Assembly: GCA_022846635.1 (NCBI GenBank)
Contig: AP025685.1
Coordinates: 3,906,001-3,970,000 of the forward strand
Direction: 5' to 3'
From: Salmonella enterica subsp. enterica serovar Choleraesuis
GTDB taxonomy: Bacteria; Pseudomonadota; Gammaproteobacteria; Enterobacterales; Enterobacteriaceae
Length of the DNA stretch: 64,000 nt
How positions within the stretch are numbered: position 1 is the stretch's first letter; each line of letters begins with the position of its first letter. Below are positions 43,340 to 53,396 of this stretch, in pieces. Under the pieces are notes generated by a model. It was not told where the DNA came from. It searched no databases and was given only the letters and a program-made list of their open reading frames with translations. Position numbers and translations under genes: made by a program.

Positions 43340-43424
43340 GTTTTATTGTGTCATAATTAGCCGTTTCTGGTCGCCGGTTGTCCTTCAAGCACACCAGCAC
43401 AGGCATTCTTTCCGGGAAAGGTGA

Positions 43425-46253
43425 ATGGATAAGATCGAAGTACGGGGCGCCCGCACCCATAATCTCAAAAATATCAATCTGATAATCCCACGTGACAAAC
43501 TCATTGTTGTGACGGGTCTTTCAGGTTCTGGTAAATCCTCACTGGCTTTCGACACCCTGTATGCCGAAGGACAGCGTCGCTATGTGGAATCACTATCGGC
43601 TTACGCCCGTCAGTTTTTGTCACTGATGGAGAAGCCCGATGTCGATCATATCGAAGGGTTATCGCCGGCGATTTCTATTGAACAGAAATCCACCTCGCAC
43701 AACCCGCGTTCAACGGTCGGTACGATTACCGAAATTCACGACTATCTGCGCCTGCTGTATGCCCGCGTCGGCGAGCCGCGCTGCCCGGATCACGATGTTC
43801 CGCTAGCGGCCCAGACCGTAAGCCAGATGGTCGATAACGTGCTGGCACAGCCTGAGGGCAAACGCCTGATGCTGCTTGCTCCTATCATTAAAGAGCGTAA
43901 AGGCGAGCACACCAAAACATTGGAGAACCTGGCAAGCCAGGGCTACATCCGCGCCCGTATTGACGGAGAAGTGTGCGATCTCTCGGATCCACCTAAGCTG
44001 GAGCTCCAGAAAAAACACACCATTGAAGTGGTAGTGGATCGCTTTAAAGTGCGTGAAGATCTGGCCCAGCGTCTTGCTGAGTCATTTGAAACCGCGCTGG
44101 AGCTTTCTGGTGGCACCGCGGTCGTCGCTGATATGGATGATGAGAAGAACGAAGAACTCATCTTTTCCGCTAACTTTGCCTGCCCAATCTGCGGCTACAG
44201 CATGGCTGAGCTGGAGCCACGGCTGTTTTCGTTTAATAACCCCGCCGGGGCCTGTCCTACCTGTGACGGACTGGGTGTACAGCAATATTTTGACCCGTCC
44301 CGCGTGGTGCAGAATGGCGAGCTGTCGCTGGCCGGTGGCGCAATCCGCGGCTGGGATCGTCGCAACTTCTACTATTTCCAGATGCTGCGCTCGCTAGCAG
44401 ATCACTACGACTTCGACGTTGAAGCGCCGTGGATAAGCCTGCCAGAAGACGTACGACAAGTGATTCTCAACGGGTCGGGCAAAGAGAATATCGAGTTTAA
44501 GTACATCAACGATCGCGGCGATACATCCATCCGCCGCCATCCGTTTGAAGGGGTGCTTAATAACATGGAGCGCCGCTATAAAGAGACTGAGTCCAATGCG
44601 GTGCGCGAAGAGCTGGCGAAATATATCAGCAACCGCTCCTGCTCGTCCTGCCACGGCACCCGATTACGCCGCGAAGCGCGCCATGTGTTTGTAGAGAACA
44701 CCGCGCTGCCGACGATTTCTGATATGAGCATCGGCCATGCGATGGAGTTTTTCACCAATCTGAAACTCTCCGGGCAGCGGGCCAAAATCGCCGAGAAAGT
44801 GCTGAAAGAAATAGGCGATCGCCTTAACTTCCTGGTCAACGTCGGGCTGAACTATCTAACCCTGTCGCGCTCAGCGGAAACGCTGTCCGGCGGTGAGGCT
44901 CAGCGTATTCGTCTGGCAAGCCAGATTGGTGCGGGCCTGGTTGGAGTAATGTACGTGCTGGATGAGCCTTCCATCGGTCTTCATCAGCGCGACAACGAGC
45001 GCCTGCTTAGCACTCTGATTCATCTGCGTAACCTCGGTAACACCGTTATCGTGGTAGAGCACGATGAAGATGCCATCCGCGCCGCCGACCATATTATCGA
45101 TATCGGCCCTGGCGCCGGGGTGCACGGCGGCGAAGTTGTCGCTGAAGGTACTTTGGAAAACATTATGGCAGTGCCGGAATCGTTAACCGGCCAGTTTATG
45201 AGCGGCAAGCGTGAAATTGCGGTTCCGAAACAGCGGGTTAAAGCCGATCCGACCAAAGTGCTGAAACTTATTGGCGCCAGCGGTAACAACCTGAAAGACG
45301 TAACCCTGACGCTGCCGGTAGGCCTGTTTACCTGCGTTACCGGGGTCTCCGGTTCCGGTAAATCAACGCTGATTAACGACACGCTGTTCCCTATCGCCCA
45401 GCGCCAGCTTAACGGCGGTTCTGAAGAGCCGGCCCCTTACCGCGACGTTCAGGGGCTGGAGCACTTTGATAAAGTTATCGATATTGACCAAAGCCCGATA
45501 GGCCGTACGCCACGTTCGAACCCGGCAACCTACACCGGTATTTTCACTCCGGTACGTGAGCTGTTTTCTGGAGTTCCAGAGTCGCGCTCGCGCGGCTATA
45601 CGCCAGGCAGGTTTAGTTTTAACGTCCGCGGCGGGCGCTGTGAAGCCTGCCAGGGTGACGGGGTAATTAAGGTCGAAATGCACTTCCTGCCGGATGTTTA
45701 CGTGCCTTGCGATGTTTGTAAAGGCAAGCGTTACAACCGCGAAACGCTGGAGATTAAATACAAAGGCAAGAGCATTCATGAAGTCCTGGAAATGACTATC
45801 GAAGAGGCTCGTGAGTTCTTTGATGCGGTTCCGGCGCTGGCGCGTAAGCTTCAGACCCTGATGGATGTGGGCCTGTCTTATATTCGCCTGGGTCAGTCGG
45901 CAACGACGCTGTCCGGCGGGGAGGCTCAGCGCGTTAAGCTGGCGCGCGAACTATCCAAACGAGGCACCGGCCAGACGCTATACATTCTGGATGAACCAAC
46001 CACCGGCCTGCATTTTGCCGATATCCAGCAGCTGCTTGAGGTACTTCACCAACTGCGCGATCACGGCAATACCATCGTGGTTATCGAACATAACCTCGAT
46101 GTGATTAAAACCGCAGACTGGATTGTCGACCTTGGCCCGGAAGGGGGCAGCGGCGGTGGGCAGATTCTGGTATCCGGCACGCCGGAAACGGTAGCAGAAT
46201 GCGAGCAGTCACATACCGCACGCTTCCTTAAACCAATGCTTCACAAAGCCTGA
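43425..46253 (+). CDS. uvrA: Excinuclease ABC subunit A
   Basis: The 942-residue damage-recognition ATPase of nucleotide excision repair shows two ABC modules (Walker A GLSGSGKSSLAF near residue 31 and GVSGSGKSTLIND near 640; signatures LSGGEAQRIRLA and LSGGEAQRVKLA; Walker B YVLDEPSIGLH and YILDEPTTGLH) and zinc modules (CPICGYS...CPTCDG; CEACQGDG...CDVCKGKRY). Length agrees with E. coli UvrA. SOS-induced through the box upstream. A strong terminator follows. Confidence 0.98.
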   Translation: MDKIEVRGARTHNLKNINLIIPRDKLIVVTGLSGSGKSSLAFDTLYAEGQRRYVESLSAYARQFLSLMEKPDVDHIEGLSPAISIEQKSTSHNPRSTVGTITEIHDYLRLLYARVGEPRCPDHDVPLAAQTVSQMVDNVLAQPEGKRLMLLAPIIKERKGEHTKTLENLASQGYIRARIDGEVCDLSDPPKLELQKKHTIEVVVDRFKVREDLAQRLAESFETALELSGGTAVVADMDDEKNEELIFSANFACPICGYSMAELEPRLFSFNNPAGACPTCDGLGVQQYFDPSRVVQNGELSLAGGAIRGWDRRNFYYFQMLRSLADHYDFDVEAPWISLPEDVRQVILNGSGKENIEFKYINDRGDTSIRRHPFEGVLNNMERRYKETESNAVREELAKYISNRSCSSCHGTRLRREARHVFVENTALPTISDMSIGHAMEFFTNLKLSGQRAKIAEKVLKEIGDRLNFLVNVGLNYLTLSRSAETLSGGEAQRIRLASQIGAGLVGVMYVLDEPSIGLHQRDNERLLSTLIHLRNLGNTVIVVEHDEDAIRAADHIIDIGPGAGVHGGEVVAEGTLENIMAVPESLTGQFMSGKREIAVPKQRVKADPTKVLKLIGASGNNLKDVTLTLPVGLFTCVTGVSGSGKSTLINDTLFPIAQRQLNGGSEEPAPYRDVQGLEHFDKVIDIDQSPIGRTPRSNPATYTGIFTPVRELFSGVPESRSRGYTPGRFSFNVRGGRCEACQGDGVIKVEMHFLPDVYVPCDVCKGKRYNRETLEIKYKGKSIHEVLEMTIEEAREFFDAVPALARKLQTLMDVGLSYIRLGQSATTLSGGEAQRVKLARELSKRGTGQTLYILDEPTTGLHFADIQQLLEVLHQLRDHGNTIVVIEHNLDVIKTADWIVDLGPEGGSGGGQILVSGTPETVAECEQSHTARFLKPMLHKA

Positions 46254-46259
46254 CGATTA

Positions 46260-46282
46260 AGACCGCCGCCTGGCGGCGGTCT
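46260..46282 (+). terminator. Terminator after uvrA
   Basis: AGACCGCCGC-CTG-GCGGCGGTCT followed by TTCTT, a perfect 10-bp stem, placed between the convergent uvrA and yjbR. Confidence 0.88.
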
Positions 46283-46288
46283 TTCTTG

Positions 46289-46642
46289 CTAGACACCCAG
46301 CTGCTGACGTTTGTCGTCAGGTAGCGCGGTTGCCGCCAGATGCCAGGAGGCTTCGGCCAGCTGGTAAATCTGCGAATCAAGCAGTTCGCCATCCAAAAAT
46401 ACAATGCTCCAGTGCGCTTTATTCAGCCTCACGCTGGGGATAACGTCCTGATGTTTTTCGCGCAATGATTCCGCCTGCTGTGGGCTGGTTTTCAGCGATA
46501 CTGCCGGACGCCCTTCAAACTCATGCACCATAGCAAACAGTACGCCGTCTACTTTTAGCTGGGTGGCTTTCCAGTCACTGTGAACGCTCTGCTCCGCACC
46601 CGGTTTCGCCATGCAGAACTGCAGCAACTCCGATTGGGTCAT
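46289..46642 (-). CDS. yjbR: YjbR/MmcQ-like protein
   Basis: The 117-residue product (MTQSELLQFCMAKPGAEQSV) is a full-length CyaY-like/MmcQ-YjbR family protein, a double-wing DNA-binding-like fold found widely in bacteria with unclear function. Its ATG at 46642 overlaps the yjbQ stop (ATGA), showing translational coupling; the upstream-extended frame is not needed. Confidence 0.92.
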   Translation of the reverse strand: MTQSELLQFCMAKPGAEQSVHSDWKATQLKVDGVLFAMVHEFEGRPAVSLKTSPQQAESLREKHQDVIPSVRLNKAHWSIVFLDGELLDSQIYQLAEASWHLAATALPDDKRQQLGV

Positions 46643-47061
46643 GAACTCTCCCCCTGTAACGTCGCCAGAATCTGGCGTCTGCCGCCGTGGATACGGTGCT
46701 CTCCCAACCAAATCCCCTGCCAGGTTCCTAGCAACAAACTTCCGTTGTGAACCGGCAACATCAGAGACGCACCCAACAGCGATGATTTGATATGGGCGGG
46801 CATATCGTCCGGCCCTTCGTAGTCATGCTGGTAATGTCTGCTTTCCGCCACCGTATCCAGAAAGTAACGCTCCATATCTCCCCGAACGGTGGGATCGCAG
46901 TTCTCATTTAAGGTGAGCGAGGCAGAGGTATGCAGTAACAACAGGTGAAGCAGCCCGGTCTTAATCCGGGCAAGTTCGGTAATCTGGCCGCAGACTTCAT
47001 CTGTTATCAGATGAAAACCCCGCTCCCTGGCTTTTAGCGTCAGTTTCTGTTGATGCCACAT
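46639..47061 (-). CDS. yjbQ: YjbQ family protein (UPF0047)
   Basis: The 140-residue product has the UPF0047 signatures HTSASLTLNENCDPTVRGDM and DYEGPDDMPAHIKSSLLG, then GTWQGIWLGEHR. E. coli YjbQ has weak thiamine-phosphate synthase activity in vitro. It is the first gene of a two-gene operon with yjbR, in the same order as in E. coli. Confidence 0.94.
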   Translation of the reverse strand: MWHQQKLTLKARERGFHLITDEVCGQITELARIKTGLLHLLLLHTSASLTLNENCDPTVRGDMERYFLDTVAESRHYQHDYEGPDDMPAHIKSSLLGASLMLPVHNGSLLLGTWQGIWLGEHRIHGGRRQILATLQGESS

Positions 47062-47154
47062 ACTCCACTCCGGTTACCACTAACTCTCTTAAGTTTGCAG
47101 CAGGATCCCAAAAGGTAAACCCCGGAAATCATATTTAGCGGTGATAATATGTGG

Positions 47155-47868
47155 TCAGTAATCAGAATCGGTAACGACTTCCTCGCCAAAAGCCCCGGCA
47201 CGCGGTAACGGTTTATTTACCGAATTGCTGGCCCGCAGAACTCGGATAGCCCTGGCCCCCGCCATTCTTGCCGACTGGATATCTTCGTCGCTATCGCCGT
47301 AGAACGTCCGGATATGACGCTGGCGCATCAGGCCAACAAAATCGACATCCTGCTGGCGATCGTCAAGGAATATGACCGGGTTTAGGTCTGCCGCGGGAAT
47401 CAGGAAGTCTTCCTGCAATTTCCGCGTCAGCTGCTCATTTGGGGTTTCGCCACGATGGGTAAAGAACCAGATAGTGTCACCGCGGCGTAAATGCATACTG
47501 ATAAGCTCGCGGGCTATCTCTTTGGGCATACTGAATCCCGCCCAGTCATTATTCATCTTATCCCAGAACTCATCGTGCTTGAGAAAATCACGACTACCGG
47601 GAGAAAGCTCTTTCTGCCCACGCCAGTAGCCGGGGCTGGAAAACAGCAGGGTATCATCGACATCAAACCCGACCGCCATTGGCGGACGCCCCAGCAGGCT
47701 TTGCTCTATTTGTTCTACCGAAACCCAATGAACCGCTGCCTGATGAGACAGCTCGCTCGCCGTAACACCGGGTAATGAAGTAGCTGGGGAAGAATCTGTT
47801 GCCGCAACGCTGTAGGCCGAACCCAGCGCCAGACATAACAGGCCTAATGCCCGCACCAGTTTGCGCAT
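47155..47868 (-). CDS. aphA: Class B acid phosphatase AphA
   Basis: This 237-residue periplasmic phosphatase has a signal peptide (LVRALGLLCLALGSAYSVAA) and the HAD/DDDD motif VGFDVDDTLLFSSPGYW; later FFTHRGETPNEQ and VIFLDDRQQDVDF complete the active site. It removes phosphate from nucleotides and other organic phosphates and can transfer phosphate between them. Genomic position between tyrB and yjbQ matches E. coli. Confidence 0.95.
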   Translation of the reverse strand: MRKLVRALGLLCLALGSAYSVAATDSSPATSLPGVTASELSHQAAVHWVSVEQIEQSLLGRPPMAVGFDVDDTLLFSSPGYWRGQKELSPGSRDFLKHDEFWDKMNNDWAGFSMPKEIARELISMHLRRGDTIWFFTHRGETPNEQLTRKLQEDFLIPAADLNPVIFLDDRQQDVDFVGLMRQRHIRTFYGDSDEDIQSARMAGARAIRVLRASNSVNKPLPRAGAFGEEVVTDSDY

Positions 47869-48015
47869 GGTTATATCCTTGTTAATTAATTGTTTTGCAT
47901 GTTGTTTTTAGATTAGCTTTCTCTAAAAGGGACATTACCGTGACATTTAGGCGAAACAAAGGGAATTTACAGATTTTCCTTCAACAACGAGAAGCTGAGC
48001 GGATTTGGCGATAAA

Positions 48016-48046
48016 AAAACGGGCAACATTAGCTGATGCCCGTTTT
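48016..48046 (-). terminator. Terminator after tyrB
   Basis: AAAACGGGCA and TGCCCGTTTT pair around an 11-base loop, with seven A/T on the exit side, just after the tyrB stop on the minus strand. Confidence 0.85.
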
Positions 48047-48072
48047 ATAAGGAATGCAAAGATAGTGTGCGC

Positions 48073-49275
48073 TTACATTACTTTGCTGAAAGCCTGAGCA
48101 ACCTGATGAACATTGCGGCTATTTAAACCGGCTACACACATACGGCCACTGGCAATAAGATAAACGCCGAACTCTTCACGCAGCCGCTCAACCTGGGCCG
48201 CGCTGAGGCCGGTATAGCTGAACATTCCACGCTGATGCAGTAAATAGTCGAAGTTACGCTCAGGTAATGCTTGTTTCAGCGTAGTCACCAGCTGCTGACG
48301 CATTTCGATAATGCGTACACGCATTGACTCCACTTCGGCCAGCCAGCTGGCCCGCAGCCCGCTGTCGTTTAGCACGGTTGAAACTACCTGAGCGCCAAAA
48401 TTAGCCGGGCTGGAGTAGTTGCAACGCACCGTTGCTTTAAGCTGCCCCAATACGCGCGCGGCTTCATTTTCTGAATCGCAAACGACCGACAGGCCACCCA
48501 CACGCTCACCATACAGGGAGAAGATTTTCGAGAACGAGTTACTCACCAGGACCGGCAGACCAGCGCTGGCAGCAGCACGCATCGCATAAGCATCCTGCTC
48601 CATTCCTGCGCCAAAGCCCTGGTAGGCAATGTCCATAAACGGAATTAACTCACGCTCTTTAAGCACTTCAATGACGGCATCCCACTGCTCCGCCGTTAAA
48701 TCGGCACCCGTCGGGTTATGGCAGCAAGGATGGAGCAACACGATATCCCGTGCAGGCAGAGTGCGTAGTGTATCGAGGAGTGCTTCAAACTGTACTCCGC
48801 CCGTTGTTTTATCAAACCACGGGTAAGTGCTTACTTCGAAGCCAGCCCCTGAGAATATTGCAATATGGTTTTCCCATGTTGGGTTACTTACCCAGACTCG
48901 TGACGACGGGAAGTAGCGTTTGAGAAAGTCAGCCCCTACCCGCAGCGCACCGGAACCACCCAGCGTTTGAATGGTGGCGATACGCTTTTCATGAAGTGCC
49001 GGATGCTGCTCACCAAACAGCAATGGTGCGATGGCCTCGCGGTAAGGTCGCAGCCCTTCCATAGGCAGATAGAGCGAAGCGCCGTGTGGCGCGGCTTCCA
49101 GACGCTTTTCTGCTTCGGCAACGGCCTGAAGCTGTGGAATTATCCCCGCTTCATTGTAATAAAGGCCGATACTGAGATTTACTTTATCGCTGCGCGGATC
49201 GACCTGAAAACGCTCCATAAGGGAGAGTATGGGGTCGCCCGCGTAGGCATCAACATGCTGATACACGCGAGACAC
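48073..49275 (-). CDS. tyrB: Aromatic amino acid aminotransferase TyrB
   Basis: This 400-residue PLP enzyme of the class I aminotransferases shows LSIGLYYNEAGIIPQLQAV at the start, NPTWENH, HPCCHNPTGADL, and the PLP lysine in SNSFSKIFSLYGERVG; the arginine that binds the carboxylate is in ASGRMCVAGL. It makes tyrosine and phenylalanine from their keto acids and also handles aspartate and leucine. In E. coli it is TyrR-repressed; I found no clear TyrR box in the 110 bp before it. Confidence 0.95.
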   Translation of the reverse strand: MSRVYQHVDAYAGDPILSLMERFQVDPRSDKVNLSIGLYYNEAGIIPQLQAVAEAEKRLEAAPHGASLYLPMEGLRPYREAIAPLLFGEQHPALHEKRIATIQTLGGSGALRVGADFLKRYFPSSRVWVSNPTWENHIAIFSGAGFEVSTYPWFDKTTGGVQFEALLDTLRTLPARDIVLLHPCCHNPTGADLTAEQWDAVIEVLKERELIPFMDIAYQGFGAGMEQDAYAMRAAASAGLPVLVSNSFSKIFSLYGERVGGLSVVCDSENEAARVLGQLKATVRCNYSSPANFGAQVVSTVLNDSGLRASWLAEVESMRVRIIEMRQQLVTTLKQALPERNFDYLLHQRGMFSYTGLSAAQVERLREEFGVYLIASGRMCVAGLNSRNVHQVAQAFSKVM

Positions 49276-49386
49276 TCCTGATAAGGGGTTGAGAATCTAC
49301 ACAATAAACTGGATATGGCGGCAGGTCGAGCGTCGGTTAACTATCCGTTAACGCCGCGCCCGACCCGTTTGAAAGGCGGTATGAAG

Positions 49387-50466
49387 TTAGCCGACGAAGG
49401 TCATCGCCACCCGGGAGGTCAGGCGGGTAATCAGCTCATAGGCACTAACTTTCGTCACTTCGGCAATACGCTCAACCGGCAGCTCAGGGCCCCACATTAC
49501 TGCCGGATCGCCGGCTTTATCTGTTGCATCAGGCCCTAAATCGACGCAAATCATATCCATGGCAACCCGTCCCACCAATGGAACTTCACGGCCATTGACC
49601 AGAATCGGTGTTCCGGACGGCGCCGCTCTTGGGTAGCCATCGCCATAGCCGATAGCAATCACGCCTAGCCGCGTATCGCGCTCGCTAGTCCAGGTACCGC
49701 CGTAACCCACAGGTTCACCGGCTTTATGCTGGCGCACCGCGATCAGGCTGGAGGTCAGCGTCATCACCGGTTCAAAACCTAAATCCTGTCCCCAGGGTTT
49801 ACCTTCGAGCGGAGAAACGCCGTACAGAATAATGCCGGGGCGCACCGTGTCGAAATGAGACTGGGGCCAGAACAGCAAACCGCCAGAAGCGGCTATCGAC
49901 TTAAGTCCGGGCTTATCGGCACAAAATGCGTTAAAAGCGGCCAGCTGCTTTTCGGTGGCATCTTCTTCCAACTCATCGGCGCGGGCGAAATGGCTAACAA
50001 TATTGACCGGCTGGCGTACATTTTTGCAGCGGGACAGGCGCTCGTAAAACTCCTGCGCATCTTCCGGCAGCACGCCAAGACGATGCATTCCGGTATCCAG
50101 TTTCATCCAAACCGCCACCGGCTGGCTCAGCTCCGCCTGCTCAAGAGCTTCCAACTGCTCCACGCTGTGCACCGCAGTCTGGAAGTTTTCTTTAGCAATG
50201 ACCGGCAGGTCGCTGGCATTGAAAAAACCTTCCAGTAGCATAATCGACTGGTCTATGCCCCCTTCACGCAGGCGCAGTGCTTCTTCAATGCGCGCCACGC
50301 CAAAGGCATCGGCTTCCGGCAGCTCACGCGCAGTTTCCAGCGCGCCGTGGCCATAAGCATTCGCCTTAACCACCGCTACCAGACGGCTATCTGGCGCCTG
50401 CTTACGCAACTGCTGAAAATTGTGGCGCAGAGCCTGGCAGTTAATCACGACGGTTGCCGCTTGCAT
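49387..50466 (-). CDS. alr: Alanine racemase
   Basis: The 359-residue PLP enzyme begins with VVINCQALRHNFQQLRKQAP and carries the PLP-binding VVKANAYGHG, SHFARADE, and the VGRVAMDMICVDLG region. It makes D-alanine for peptidoglycan. It follows dnaB on the same strand, as in E. coli, and is followed by tyrB. The sequence resembles the constitutive Alr rather than catabolic DadX by its context. Confidence 0.95.
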   Translation of the reverse strand: MQAATVVINCQALRHNFQQLRKQAPDSRLVAVVKANAYGHGALETARELPEADAFGVARIEEALRLREGGIDQSIMLLEGFFNASDLPVIAKENFQTAVHSVEQLEALEQAELSQPVAVWMKLDTGMHRLGVLPEDAQEFYERLSRCKNVRQPVNIVSHFARADELEEDATEKQLAAFNAFCADKPGLKSIAASGGLLFWPQSHFDTVRPGIILYGVSPLEGKPWGQDLGFEPVMTLTSSLIAVRQHKAGEPVGYGGTWTSERDTRLGVIAIGYGDGYPRAAPSGTPILVNGREVPLVGRVAMDMICVDLGPDATDKAGDPAVMWGPELPVERIAEVTKVSAYELITRLTSRVAMTFVG

Positions 50467-50600
50467 GGTAATTCCTTGGTCAAAAAGTTAATCAAAAATA
50501 GCTATTCCCGGATCATTCACAGGCCAGACGGCGCGATAAATCGCACCCAACTCATAGCGGGATAGGGCTTTAGCCCAGCGGCATCAGGAATGATAGGAAG

Positions 50601-52007
50601 TTATTCGTCGTCGTATTGCGGGCCTGCATAGTTGTCAAAGCGAGACCACTGGCCGTTAAAGGTCAACCGCACGGTACCGATTGGGCCGTTACGCTGCTTA
50701 CCGATAATAATTTCGGCAATGCCTTTAAGGTCGCTATTTTCGTGATAAACCTCATCACGATAGATGAACATGATAAGGTCGGCATCCTGCTCGATAGAGC
50801 CAGATTCACGCAAGTCGGAGTTTACCGGGCGTTTGTCGGCACGCTGTTCCAGAGAGCGGTTAAGCTGCGATAGTGCCACCACAGGTACCTGAAGCTCTTT
50901 TGCCAGCGCTTTAAGAGAGCGCGAGATTTCGGCGATTTCCAGAGTACGGTTATCCGATAATGAAGGTACCCGCATCAGTTGCAGGTAGTCGATCATAATA
51001 AGGCTCAGCCCATCATGTTCGCGGAAAATTCGCCGGGCGCGGGAGCGCACCTCGGTTGGCGTCAGGCCAGACGAATCATCGATATACATATTGCGTTTAT
51101 CGAGCAGTATGCCCATGGTGCCAGAGATACGCGCCCAGTCTTCATCATCTAACTGGCCGGTACGAATTCGGGTCTGGTCAACGCGCGAGAGGGAAGCCAG
51201 CATACGCATCATAATCTGCTCGGCGGGCATCTCCAGTGAGAAGATAAGCACCGGCTTATCCTGCAACATCGCGGCGTTTTCGCACAGGTTCATGGCGAAA
51301 GTTGTTTTACCCATCGACGGACGGGCGGCAACAATGATCAGGTCAGAGCGTTGAAGACCGGCGGTCTTCTTATTGAGATCCTGATAACCGGTATCGACCC
51401 CGGTAACCCCGTCGTGGGGCTGCTGATAAAGGGTTTCGATACGCGCGACGGTAGCCTCAAGGATAGCGTCGATAGCCTTCGGCCCTTCATCTTTATTGGC
51501 CCGGTTCTCGGCAATCTGGAAGACGCGTGACTCAGCCAGATCTAAGAGATCCTCACTGGTCCGGCCTTGGGGGTCGAAACCCGCATCGGCAATTTCATTT
51601 GCCACCGAAATCATTTCACGAACTACTGCACGTTCGCGCACGATATCCGCATATGCGCTAATATTCGCCGCACTTGGCGTGTTTTTTGACAGTTCAGCCA
51701 GATAAGCAAAACCGCCAACCGCATCCAGATGCCCCTGGCGCTCTAGCGACTCGGTCAGGGTAATCAGGTCAATAGGCTTGCCCTGCTCCTGGAGGCGATG
51801 CATTTCCGTAAAAATGTGGCGATGCTGGCGAGTATAAAAATCCTCGGCCACCACGCGCTCCGCCACATCGTCCCAGCGCTCATTATCCAGCATCAGTCCA
51901 CCTAAAACAGACTGCTCCGCTTCCATGGAATGAGGCGGCATCTTCAGCGCCGCAACCTGCGAGTCACGCTGTTCAGTCGGTTTGTTGTAGGGGTTATTTG
52001 CTGCCAT
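50601..52007 (-). CDS. dnaB: Replicative DNA helicase DnaB
   Basis: The 468-residue hexameric helicase has an N-terminal primase/loader-interacting domain (PPHSMEAEQSVLGGLMLDNE) and a RecA-like domain with Walker A ARPSMGKTTFAMN, SLEMPAEQI, Walker B LIMIDYLQLM and the RESGSIEQDADLI motif. It unwinds DNA at the replication fork. The ATG at 52007 gives the usual N-terminus; the 21 extra codons upstream are not conserved. No intein is present. Confidence 0.98.
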   Translation of the reverse strand: MAANNPYNKPTEQRDSQVAALKMPPHSMEAEQSVLGGLMLDNERWDDVAERVVAEDFYTRQHRHIFTEMHRLQEQGKPIDLITLTESLERQGHLDAVGGFAYLAELSKNTPSAANISAYADIVRERAVVREMISVANEIADAGFDPQGRTSEDLLDLAESRVFQIAENRANKDEGPKAIDAILEATVARIETLYQQPHDGVTGVDTGYQDLNKKTAGLQRSDLIIVAARPSMGKTTFAMNLCENAAMLQDKPVLIFSLEMPAEQIMMRMLASLSRVDQTRIRTGQLDDEDWARISGTMGILLDKRNMYIDDSSGLTPTEVRSRARRIFREHDGLSLIMIDYLQLMRVPSLSDNRTLEIAEISRSLKALAKELQVPVVALSQLNRSLEQRADKRPVNSDLRESGSIEQDADLIMFIYRDEVYHENSDLKGIAEIIIGKQRNGPIGTVRLTFNGQWSRFDNYAGPQYDDE

Positions 52008-52181
52008 AGTGAATGGGGTTACCGAAATTTGATTAGGGAAACACGGCATTATACCGTCATACATGCGCATATCATAAATAGATTGTAATCATACATCGCC
52101 CCGCGCCTGAGGTTCTAAAATCATAGTTTCATATTCTGGCGTATGGCATGCCCTATTACGCAATAAGTTCCAGGAGGAATA

Positions 52182-53165
52182 GTGGCTACTCGAATTGTCT
52201 TCCATCAGCACGGCGGCCCCGAAGTTTTACAGGTCGAAACCTTCACTCCCCGCGCGCCATCGGACAACGAAGTTCTGGTTGAAAACAAGGCCATAGGTAT
52301 CAATTATATCGATACCTATGTGCGCAGCGGGCTTTACCCACCTCCGGCTTTACCCAGCGGACTGGGGACGGAAGCCGCTGGCATCGTGCGCCAGGTCGGG
52401 CGCGGCGTAACGCATTTAAAAGTGGGCGACCGCGTGGTGTATGCCCAATCAGGCATCGGCGCATACAGTTCAGAACACCTGGTTATTGCCGATAAAGCCG
52501 CCCTGCTACCAGATGCAATCTCATATGAACAGGCCGCAGCCTCGTTTCTTAAAGGCCTGACGGTCTATTATCTGCTGCATAAAACCTGGGAAGTTAAGCC
52601 TGATGAGGTGATTCTGTTCCACGCCGCTGCCGGCGGCGTCGGGCTGATTGCCTGCCAGTGGGCCAAAGCCCTTGGGGCAAAACTGATAGGCACTGTTGGC
52701 TCTGCGGCCAAGGCGCAGCGCGCAATTCAGGCCGGTGCCTGGCAAACCATTAACTATCAGGAAGAAGATATTGCCGCCAGAGTGCTGGAGCTGACCAACG
52801 GCGAAAAAGTGCCGGTGGTATATGACTCGGTAGGAAAAGCGACCTGGGAGGCTTCCCTTGATTGCCTGCAACGCCGCGGACTCATGGTGAGCTTTGGTAA
52901 TGCTTCCGGGCCGGTGACTGGCGTCAATCTTGGCATACTTAATCAGAAAGGCTCACTGTATGTCACCCGTCCATCTCTAAGCGGATACATCACAACCCGT
53001 GAAGAGTTGTACGAAGCAAGCCAGGAACTCTTTTCGATGATTGCCAGTGGCGTGATTAATGTCGACGTGGCGGAAAGCCAGAAATTCCCGCTAACTGAAG
53101 CGGTACAGGCCCATCGCTCGCTTGAGAGCCGGGCAACTCAGGGGTCGAGTTTACTTATCCCATAA
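52182..53165 (+). CDS. qorA: NADPH:quinone oxidoreductase QorA
   Basis: This 327-residue zinc-free medium-chain dehydrogenase has the Rossmann loop HAAAGGVGLIACQWAKALGA and the family N-terminal domain (VENKAIGINYIDTYVRSGLY). It reduces quinones with NADPH one electron at a time. A GTG start at 52182 has AGGAGGAAT upstream. It is divergent from dnaB, as in E. coli. Confidence 0.95.
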   Translation: MATRIVFHQHGGPEVLQVETFTPRAPSDNEVLVENKAIGINYIDTYVRSGLYPPPALPSGLGTEAAGIVRQVGRGVTHLKVGDRVVYAQSGIGAYSSEHLVIADKAALLPDAISYEQAAASFLKGLTVYYLLHKTWEVKPDEVILFHAAAGGVGLIACQWAKALGAKLIGTVGSAAKAQRAIQAGAWQTINYQEEDIAARVLELTNGEKVPVVYDSVGKATWEASLDCLQRRGLMVSFGNASGPVTGVNLGILNQKGSLYVTRPSLSGYITTREELYEASQELFSMIASGVINVDVAESQKFPLTEAVQAHRSLESRATQGSSLLIP

Positions 53166-53171
53166 AAAATT

Positions 53172-53193
53172 GGGGCTTCCCGTAGGAAGCCCC
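53172..53193 (+). terminator. Terminator after qorA
   Basis: GGGGCTTCC-CGTA-GGAAGCCCC followed by six T; it starts seven bases past the qorA stop. Confidence 0.95.
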
Positions 53194-53310
53194 TTTTTTC
53201 TTTCTTATAGTTCGCTATCTGTATGTAGGGTACAGCAGCGATGAATTCGTCTTGCGATGGAGACATATTGACAGATTTATCTTATGAATCCTACGACCTT
53301 GTGACACCCT

Positions 53311-53327
53311 GATCACACTCTGTGATC
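53311..53327. repeat. Perfect palindrome in the qorA-dusA gap
   Basis: GATCACA-CTC-TGTGATC lies where E. coli has pspG. It may be an operator without its gene, or a weak dusA-side terminator; no T-run follows. The rest of the 230 bp gap shows nothing I can name. Confidence 0.4.
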
Positions 53328-53396
53328 CAATCCTCACTTACACATAAAAATCAGGGTTTCATCGCTTATTTATTCGCCACCTGACCACTAAAAAGA

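Noticed and set aside
53300..53317. CRP site TGTGA-TCACA before the qorA-dusA gap palindrome
   Set aside because: Half-sites are eight bases apart, not six, and both flanking genes end here, so there is nothing to regulate.
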